Below, in pieces: positions 58,912 to 64,000 of a stretch of 64,000 bases of DNA. Origin of the DNA: Trichomonas vaginalis G3 (Eukaryota > Parabasalia > Trichomonadida > Trichomonadidae). The notes under the pieces were generated by a model that was not told the origin of the DNA, did no database searches, and saw only the letters and a program-made list of their open reading frames with translations. The stretch is taken from NCBI RefSeq assembly GCF_026262505.1, contig NC_067205.1, forward strand, positions 992,001 through 1,056,000, read 5' to 3'. Each line of letters starts with the position of its first letter. The first letter of the stretch is position 1. Made by a program: the position numbers and the translations under genes.

Positions 58912-59867
58912 TCGTCATTTTCAACTTCTTTAGCATATTCGTCAGGAGTTGTCTTATATTTGTTAGGAACTGTCTTTGAAAGTATACCACCTTGAACTTT
59001 GACAAGTTTGAAACGAGGTCTGACAATAGTAGTTTTATCTTCTGCTTGCAGTCTGTACATTTTGCCATGTTTGCCTAAAACTTCATAATATTCTCTTGTA
59101 TACTTTCTTCTATTTTTACGAACACGAATGTGAGTACCTGTCGGGTTCCCATTGTTGTCATAGTCAATAGTATTTTCATATGGGTCGCGTTTGGGTATTT
59201 CTATTTTTACTTTGTCACCTTTCTTAAGTTTGAAGCCTGGCATTCTTTCTTGTCTATCCCTCTTAACTAAACTATTAAATATATAGTCTTTCTCTAAGTC
59301 GGGGTTGTTTTTCATTTCTTCGGGGGAGTGGTTTCCCAAACCTTTTTGTTTACGGCTATTGTAAATATTTAAAACTTGTCTCATCTTTGCCATGGAGAAA
59401 TGTCTATATTTGTCGTCATATGACATTTCATCTACCTCACCACCTTGTGGTTGGTTTAAGTCTCTTAAGATTTTTATACAACTGTCAATGACACCAAGAG
59501 CAGAATGGTTTTGGTCGACAATGAAATATTGGTTTACATTTTTTGAACGCAGATAGTTTTTAATATCGTCTGATTTGAAAGAACTTTCACAGTCAGATGT
59601 CAGTTTTGTTGGATGGTATTTGTCAACGAATATTGTCAAAGCAGTTTTCACATCTAAAATATTTTTGGACCATAATGGTATGGCTTCACAGTATCTTGTG
59701 TTTTGACCAACAAATATTAGCCAGTATGGTGGTCCATCTTCTCTATACCTCGGAATGTTTTCCAAGATATCCATAAACCAAGCATTTGGTGTTGAACTAA
59801 AGATTTTTATCATGAGTGCTTTCTTTGTTGCCTTAGAAACATAGGGGTCCTTGTTTGGATTCGTCAT
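58908..59867 (-). CDS. Polinton integrase (rve family), uninterrupted frame
   Basis: 319 residues. The catalytic core spans about 25-170 with WFMDILENIPR, LTSDCESSFKS and NHSALGVIDSCIKIL. The middle part is helical (HFSMAKMRQVLNIYNSRKQK), and a C-terminal basic SH3/chromo-like domain follows from about 215 (KKGDKVKIEIPKR; RKYTREYYEVLGKHGKMYRL). It would join the element ends to host DNA. It looks whole. Opposed to the next gene over a 17-base TTTTTACCC spacer that presumably drives both. Confidence 0.9.
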   Translation of the reverse strand: MTNPNKDPYVSKATKKALMIKIFSSTPNAWFMDILENIPRYREDGPPYWLIFVGQNTRYCEAIPLWSKNILDVKTALTIFVDKYHPTKLTSDCESSFKSDDIKNYLRSKNVNQYFIVDQNHSALGVIDSCIKILRDLNQPQGGEVDEMSYDDKYRHFSMAKMRQVLNIYNSRKQKGLGNHSPEEMKNNPDLEKDYIFNSLVKRDRQERMPGFKLKKGDKVKIEIPKRDPYENTIDYDNNGNPTGTHIRVRKNRRKYTREYYEVLGKHGKMYRLQAEDKTTIVRPRFKLVKVQGGILSKTVPNKYKTTPDEYAKEVENDD

Positions 59868-59884
59868 TTTTTACCCTGTAAGAA

Positions 59885-60286
59885 ATGGGTTTATTTGGCG
59901 CATTAGCAGGAGTTGCATCCAGATTTTTGCCCGCAGTGGGAACAATAGCCAGAGGTGTATTTGGAGTTGGAAGGAAGATTTTGAGTACATTAGGTATACT
60001 TAAAGAGAAAGCACAACCTATTATACAAACTGTACAGAAAGGTTGGGATGTAGCACGAGATGCAGCAAATCTTATTCCAAATCCTGAAACAAGAGGAAAA
60101 GTTCAAGGATGGATGGACAATGTAGGAAGACAAGCAGGAAACTACTATAACAAAGCAAATGACTACTATAACCAAGCAGGACACTATATGGACCAAGGTG
60201 AAAGATTCTTTAACAGAGGATATAACCATGCACAACAATGGGTAAACAACAACCAACCTCAACCGCCTCAAACTTGGGGAATGTAA
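59885..60286 (+). CDS. Glycine-rich amphipathic virion-like protein, whole
   Basis: 133 residues. A hydrophobic glycine-spaced start (GLFGALAGVASRFLPAVG), an amphipathic helix (KEKAQPIIQTVQKGWDVARD) and a Y/N/Q-rich repeat end (NYYNKANDYYNQAGHYMDQG). It is like capsid-internal membrane-active proteins in layout. No clear family. Confidence 0.62.
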   Translation: MGLFGALAGVASRFLPAVGTIARGVFGVGRKILSTLGILKEKAQPIIQTVQKGWDVARDAANLIPNPETRGKVQGWMDNVGRQAGNYYNKANDYYNQAGHYMDQGERFFNRGYNHAQQWVNNNQPQPPQTWGM

Positions 60287-60305
60287 AGTTTTTTACTGAG
60301 ATGAA

Positions 60306-60461
60306 ATGAACAATACAGCATTGAGACAAATGGGCTCAAGATGGATTTGTCGACTTCCAGCAGTTACACAACCACGTGTTTGTCAAGTTCTTCCTATACC
60401 TCAAGAAGTTTTAGACCGACTTAAAAAACCTAAACAACCAGTTGAAAACAAAACAAACTAA
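60306..60461 (+). CDS. 51-residue proline-rich conserved small protein
   Basis: The counterpart of 5087-5242, with a single P50T difference. The same TTTTTACTGAGATGAA box precedes it and the next gene. Confidence 0.6.
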   Translation: MNNTALRQMGSRWICRLPAVTQPRVCQVLPIPQEVLDRLKKPKQPVENKTN

Positions 60462-60479
60462 AATTTTTACTGAGATGAA

Positions 60480-61064
60480 ATGACCGAAGAAGTTGAAACG
60501 GTAGATTTGACACCACAAACAAAAAGTTCAGAACCATTGTCAAAACCTGTCAAAGAACTTACAGATGAAGAGAAAAATTCAATAATAGAAAGTGCCAGGT
60601 CTGGAAATACAAACCCTAACTATAAAGTCACTTTTCATAGAAATGGAACGGCTAGTATCTCAAAAAAGAAACAGACTCTCACAAATAAAATATTGAAGTC
60701 TGAAGGAGCTTTCGAGACAACAGATGGGAAGGTATTCTTCACTGACCAACAGTTCATTATAGAACATCTCATTGACTTAGAGTCGAAATATTCTAAACTT
60801 TACAACAAACACAAAAAGTTGAAAGGAAAACAAAAACAAATGGCATATGATATTTATGAAGATGTTGACGACACAACCATACCTGCAAGTGAAGTAAAGT
60901 CAGGTGAACCAAAAAGTGACGAAAAACCGATAGAAGAAGGTGAGCCAAAAACTGAAGATAAACCAAAACCAAAGGTTAGTTTCCAAACTAAACCAAGTCA
61001 ACCTTCATTAGCTGGTATGGGTTGGCGTCAAAGACTTATGGTAGCTGGTGGTTATGTTAAGTAA
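60480..61064 (+). CDS. Charged K/E/P-rich conserved Polinton protein, whole
   Basis: 194 residues. A structured middle (NYKVTFHRNGTASISKKKQT; IEHLIDLESKYSKLYNKHKK), a disordered E/K/P tail, then a conserved terminal peptide PSLAGMGWRQRLMVAGGYVK. The terminal peptide after a disordered linker suggests a docking motif. The function is unknown. Confidence 0.65.
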   Translation: MTEEVETVDLTPQTKSSEPLSKPVKELTDEEKNSIIESARSGNTNPNYKVTFHRNGTASISKKKQTLTNKILKSEGAFETTDGKVFFTDQQFIIEHLIDLESKYSKLYNKHKKLKGKQKQMAYDIYEDVDDTTIPASEVKSGEPKSDEKPIEEGEPKTEDKPKPKVSFQTKPSQPSLAGMGWRQRLMVAGGYVK

Positions 61065-61110
61065 AGGAAAAAACATTTTTCAAAAAAAATATTTTTTTAT
61101 TTTATTTGAA

Positions 61111-61695
61111 ATGTACGTTGAGTTTGTTGGAGAAGACCGTTGGGAAACTTGTTTGTTAGATGAGAAATATGAAATTCACTGTTGTGAGCCTTTTGAAGTC
61201 AGAAACAAAAAGACAAAAAGAGTTTTAAGCGAATGGGAGCGAAATAACGGATATGCTGTTATGAAGATGGGTGGAAAACACTATTTTAAACATATTGTCA
61301 TTGCAACTCATTTTATACCGAACCCTAACAATTTACCTCTTGTAGACCATATAAACCGTATAAGAAACGACAATAGACTTGAAAACTTACGTTGGGTCAC
61401 TCGTTCTGAAAACAATAAGAACAAGGGTAGATTTAGAGATATTGTATTCGAATTTGTCGACGAACTAGAAGATGAAGCAATTGAAATTACAGACTATGGC
61501 AAGCATACGTTTGAGTTTTACTACTACAGCGAAGAACAAGACTCTTTCTACTTTTATACCGGCGTAAACTATAGGAAATTACAAGTATATTTTACTAAGA
61601 CGGGCTATGCTCATGTAAACGCTAGAGATACAGATGGAAAATACGTTCAAATACTTCTTAACAAATTCAAGAAGCTATATGGCATACCATTTTAA
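61111..61695 (+). CDS. HNH homing-type endonuclease at the polymerase locus
   Basis: 194 residues. The start is taken at MYVEFVGEDRW after an A/T-homopolymer promoter. The HNH core is clear: HIVIATHFIPNPNNLPLVDH, then INRIRNDNRLENLRWVTRSE and NNKNK, as in phage HNH nucleases. A C-terminal part (YYYSEEQDSFYFYTGVNYRK) resembles a repeat-type DNA-binding unit. Copy A has PolB-like coding sequence in this place and no trace of this gene. This suggests element-to-element exchange or homing-type insertion (inference). Confidence 0.82.
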   Translation: MYVEFVGEDRWETCLLDEKYEIHCCEPFEVRNKKTKRVLSEWERNNGYAVMKMGGKHYFKHIVIATHFIPNPNNLPLVDHINRIRNDNRLENLRWVTRSENNKNKGRFRDIVFEFVDELEDEAIEITDYGKHTFEFYYYSEEQDSFYFYTGVNYRKLQVYFTKTGYAHVNARDTDGKYVQILLNKFKKLYGIPF

Positions 61696-61720
61696 AACAG
61701 TATATTTTTACATATATTAA

Positions 61721-61819
61721 ATGCTTCAGGTTGAAAAACAAAGAACAAATGTAGTAGATACAAAACCGTTTGACTATATCTTTACAAACGCTGGTAGGGC
61801 TATATCAGATGAAGAGTAA
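61721..61819 (+). CDS. 32-residue short ORF at the junction
   Basis: MLQVEKQRTNVVDTKPFDYI and a short end, preceded by a TATTTTTACATATATTAA box of the structural-gene type, so it probably was or is a gene start. No counterpart is seen in copy A. It runs directly up to the polymerase fragment. The function is unknown. Confidence 0.35.
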   Translation: MLQVEKQRTNVVDTKPFDYIFTNAGRAISDEE

Positions 61820-62207
61820 ACATTATGAGAAGGTCGACAACTTTGTTGAAAGGTTTTCTCCTTTTGTTTTGAAGTACGAATTCACTCAAGGTCAAAGTGG
61901 CTTAGTAACCACATTAAAACCTATTGTCGAACATTGGTCTTACCCTCAGTTCGCAAAGGCAGTCCTTGACAACTACAACAAATTCTTCTCCGAAGTCAAA
62001 TCCAAAGTGAAGGTTTACTATGAGAACATTGACGCACTCATGACGAACGAAGAAGGCTATAACAAACTCATTGAAATGGGAATGGTCGGTGAAAAGATGG
62101 GTCAATTCAAATTGGACAAAATTTTCACCGAAGTTCATGTAATATCGAAACGTAAGTATTGGGGCATACTTGAAGACGGCACAGAAATAAAACATTGCAT
62201 GAAATAA
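61770..62207 (+). pseudogene. PolB-like DNA polymerase fragment
   Basis: It matches the downstream part of the copy A polymerase (KYEFTQGQSGLVTTL ... YYENIDALMTNEEGYNKLIE; KRKYWGILEDGTEIKHCMK). It is a remnant behind the HNH gene. Confidence 0.75.
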
Positions 62208-62340
62208 AAAATTTTTATTCGAATTTGAATCGGACAGGTCGAGTTACACCATTCTTGGTCTCAAACTCATATATAACCTGTTTGTTTGTATTTTCGTCGA
62301 CTATGACACGAGACACGAACATTGACCAAACGGACAAAAA

Positions 62341-62607
62341 GTGTCATTTCAGATGGTCCCGCAGCCAATCGCATTCGAGCACTTCGAAGAAGCCTTACGT
62401 TCCAAGGGAGAGGGTGTCTGGTGCAAGGCAGAGGTCATGAAACTCTACGAGCAGTACATCCTCAATGCCTGGGAGGACAAATCGTCCTTGGATTGGCAAT
62501 TCTACCAACTCCTCTGGGACGACCTCCTACGCAACTGGGATGACGAAAGAGTCCAATTCAGAGGTCGGGAGCTAATTGTCCAAATTACCCTTAATTTAAC
62601 CACTTAA
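62341..62607 (+). CDS. Small W/D/E-rich Polinton protein
   Basis: 88 residues, helical and acidic, rich in W and L (DWQFYQLLWDDLLRNWDDER). The upstream frame at 62195 overlaps and is less convincing. No family is recognised. It looks whole here. Confidence 0.5.
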   Translation: MSFQMVPQPIAFEHFEEALRSKGEGVWCKAEVMKLYEQYILNAWEDKSSLDWQFYQLLWDDLLRNWDDERVQFRGRELIVQITLNLTT

Positions 62608-62642
62608 TGAACTAAACACCTAAATTTACTCGGGGTTTCCCC

Positions 62643-63017
62643 CTAAAATAAAATTTTTTTACTCTTAGAACCACTCGAGGTTCTCCTTACGGTTGTTGAG
62701 CTTGTCACCGTCAATGTGTCTGACCTCGTCTTCTTGTCTGGATTTGGAACCCATTGAATTGCGACAAGCTTGCCCATGGAGATTGAACCGCGATTCCGAA
62801 GGGTAAGGTTCAAGTGTCCCAAGTTGTTGAGGACTGGGGTAAGAACCTTGCCTGTCTCCTTGTTGCGGATTTGGTATGGGTAGGGTTGGGAAATTTCGTA
62901 AGCGTCATCGGCAACAAGGGTTGCCCAAACTTCCTCTTCTTCGTGTTTCTCTTCTTCTCTTCTCTTCCTCTTCTTTCTCTTCTTCCTCGACAATTCCTTC
63001 TTCAATTCTGTGTTCAC
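62643..63017 (-). pseudogene. HNH endonuclease, broken in this copy
   Basis: The counterpart of 8467-8760, with the same ISQPYPYQIRNKETGKVLTP lead and GKLVAIQWVPNPDKKT core. A basic low-complexity start (KKRKKRKRREEEKHEEEE) is visible. About one break. Confidence 0.7.
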
Positions 63018-63357
63018 GAATTACGGTGTTGGAGGTTCTGTCCTTTCCGAGTACCTTCCAGATGGCGTCTATCTCTTCGAAGAAACGGTAGATGAGTCTG
63101 GCAAGGTCTCGGTTCTCTCTCGCGTAAATGCGCAAGGTTTCCGTCAAATCATTCAGGCATTTCTCATTGGAAGCTTGGTTCATGAGGACATCGGCTTTGA
63201 GCTTGGTCATCTCTTCCATAAGACTACTTTGGAGAGTCTTAACGGTGTTTGTCAGATGAGCTTTCAAATTCAAAATTTGAATTTGAACTGGGCGCTTGTC
63301 TGGCAACATTGAAAGGACATCTGCCATTGTGTTCGGCTTCGGTGCTTGTTCGGACAT
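62905..63357 (-). CDS. Coiled-coil protein with E/R-rich tail
   Basis: 150 residues: QIQILNLKAHLTNTVKTLQS coiled coil, then RLIYRFFEEIDAIWKVLGKD, then a charged EEEKEEEEKRRR tail. Its 3' end overlaps the HNH gene in another frame. A TCATTTTTTCG initiator-like sequence precedes the ATG. The function is unknown. Confidence 0.55.
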   Translation of the reverse strand: MSEQAPKPNTMADVLSMLPDKRPVQIQILNLKAHLTNTVKTLQSSLMEEMTKLKADVLMNQASNEKCLNDLTETLRIYARENRDLARLIYRFFEEIDAIWKVLGKDRTSNTVIREHRIEEGIVEEEEKEEEEKRRRETRRRGSLGNPCCR

Positions 63358-63389
63358 CGAAAAAATGAAGTGGTTTGAGAATGACGGTT

Positions 63390-63974
63390 TTACTTCAAAA
63401 AGCTTGTTATGACGGTTAAGTCATACAACAAGTTTAAAATAATATCTTGTTCTTCTTCTGAACGTTTGTTGTCTCTTCCGATAAAAGTTTCGAACATGAG
63501 AACCAAAAAACGTTTTTTGAGATTGCGGAAGAGTTCAGGCAAACGTTCATATTCTGGATATGTTGGGAGCAGTTCGAAACATCTGAGCTGACTTTCGGAC
63601 AAAATTGGGACAATGTCAGAAAATTCATCTTTGGTCGGACTGCTTGAAGGTAAGTCCCTTACATGTAAGTAGCTCTGGTAAAGTCTTCTCATTTCTGCTA
63701 ACTTTTGGAGTATAGCTTCGTAGTTTAGAAGTTTTAATTTTAATTGTCTTATTCCACTCTTTACTTCTAAACGGTAACTATCCATGAGGTCAAGAGTAGC
63801 TTTGGTAGCTTTAAGTGGAGCTATCTGTTCCTTGACTTGTGCAATTTTGGTTGCAATTGTGGTTTGAGCTCCTTCAAGTTCGCCGTCTATGTCGTTCTCA
63901 ACACCTTCAACCATAGCTTGAAACTCTTCATCGGTCCATTGAGATTGGTGTGGGACGAATTTAACTTGCTTCAT
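63390..63974 (-). CDS. Coiled-coil protein, 194 residues
   Basis: The counterpart of 9229-9768, nearly identical over the first 165 residues and different at the C-terminal end. It has a coiled coil at about 25-95 and a structured C-terminal half. The function is unknown. Confidence 0.6.
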   Translation of the reverse strand: MKQVKFVPHQSQWTDEEFQAMVEGVENDIDGELEGAQTTIATKIAQVKEQIAPLKATKATLDLMDSYRLEVKSGIRQLKLKLLNYEAILQKLAEMRRLYQSYLHVRDLPSSSPTKDEFSDIVPILSESQLRCFELLPTYPEYERLPELFRNLKKRFLVLMFETFIGRDNKRSEEEQDIILNLLYDLTVITSFLK

Positions 63975-64000
63975 TCAAAAAAGAAAAAAAAATGTTTTTA

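Larger units (their letters stand above)
55054..64000 (+). mobile_element. Maverick/Polinton element, copy B (right part beyond window)
   Basis: Same family and orientation as copy A. The left end is an A tract (55054-55089) followed by GGTAGTGGGGCTTCCAGG and a hairpin. Gene order matches copy A from the methyltransferase to the coiled-coil genes, except at the polymerase locus, where an HNH gene stands ahead of a polymerase fragment. Integrase, fibre and small virion-type genes look whole; a few other genes are broken. It is young, by its closeness to copy A. Confidence 0.93.

Overview
The window looks like a scaffold piece from a parabasalid protist, most likely Trichomonas vaginalis. The support is AT-rich spacers, intron-less genes, initiator-like TCA(C/T) motifs just upstream of several start codons (for example 36066 and 27777), a DUF3447/ankyrin gene, and very large Maverick/Polinton DNA elements, which are abundant in that genome. 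The species call is inference from these signs; nothing was searched.

Layout. (1) Positions 1-24919 hold nearly all of Polinton copy A. Its left end lies just outside the window and its right end is a hairpin-bearing terminus followed by a long T tract. It carries an adenine methyltransferase, small virion-like proteins, a phage-type fibre, an integrase, a PolB-like polymerase, an HNH endonuclease, coiled-coil proteins, a packaging ATPase, an SF3 helicase and a double jelly-roll-type major capsid protein. Several genes look whole and several are broken, so the copy is a recent fossil. (2) Positions 24920-48364 are host DNA: a small zinc-binding protein, ribosomal protein eL43 (L37a), two coiled-coil proteins, a membrane-anchored papain-type peptidase, a Rho-like GTPase, a 2203-residue ubiquitin-specific protease, a TMEM18-family protein, a mitochondrial-carrier-like protein and an ankyrin protein, with long gene-poor AT-rich spacers. 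(3) Positions 48365-55053 are a rearranged zone: three back-to-back long hairpins, a small virus-like remnant, a beta-helix-type surface protein gene split by another element with 44-bp inverted ends, a third Polinton-type terminus, about 3 kb with no gene, a 100-N assembly gap, and a second signal-peptide-encoding fragment. (4) Positions 55054-64000 hold the left part of Polinton copy B, in the same orientation as copy A and very close to it. Its integrase and fibre look whole, and its gene content differs at the polymerase locus.

How the parts fit. Within the Polintons, capsid, fibre, ATPase and small basic or amphipathic proteins would make a virion. Polymerase, SF3 helicase and integrase would copy and insert the DNA. 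The adenine methyltransferase and HNH nucleases may mark or cut DNA. Gene starts fall into visible promoter groups: a TTTTTA(C/T) box about 10 bases from the ATG for structural genes, an A/T-homopolymer type for replication genes, and host-like initiators in the 8-12 kb block. The host genes show no operon logic and read as ordinary single-gene units. The most notable unexplained signals are the nested inverted-repeat unit at 12038-13471, the 21-bp minisatellite at 10576-10889, the hairpin whose stem changes in a compensating way at the Polinton ends, and the hairpin clusters at 44974-45094 and 48365-48545.
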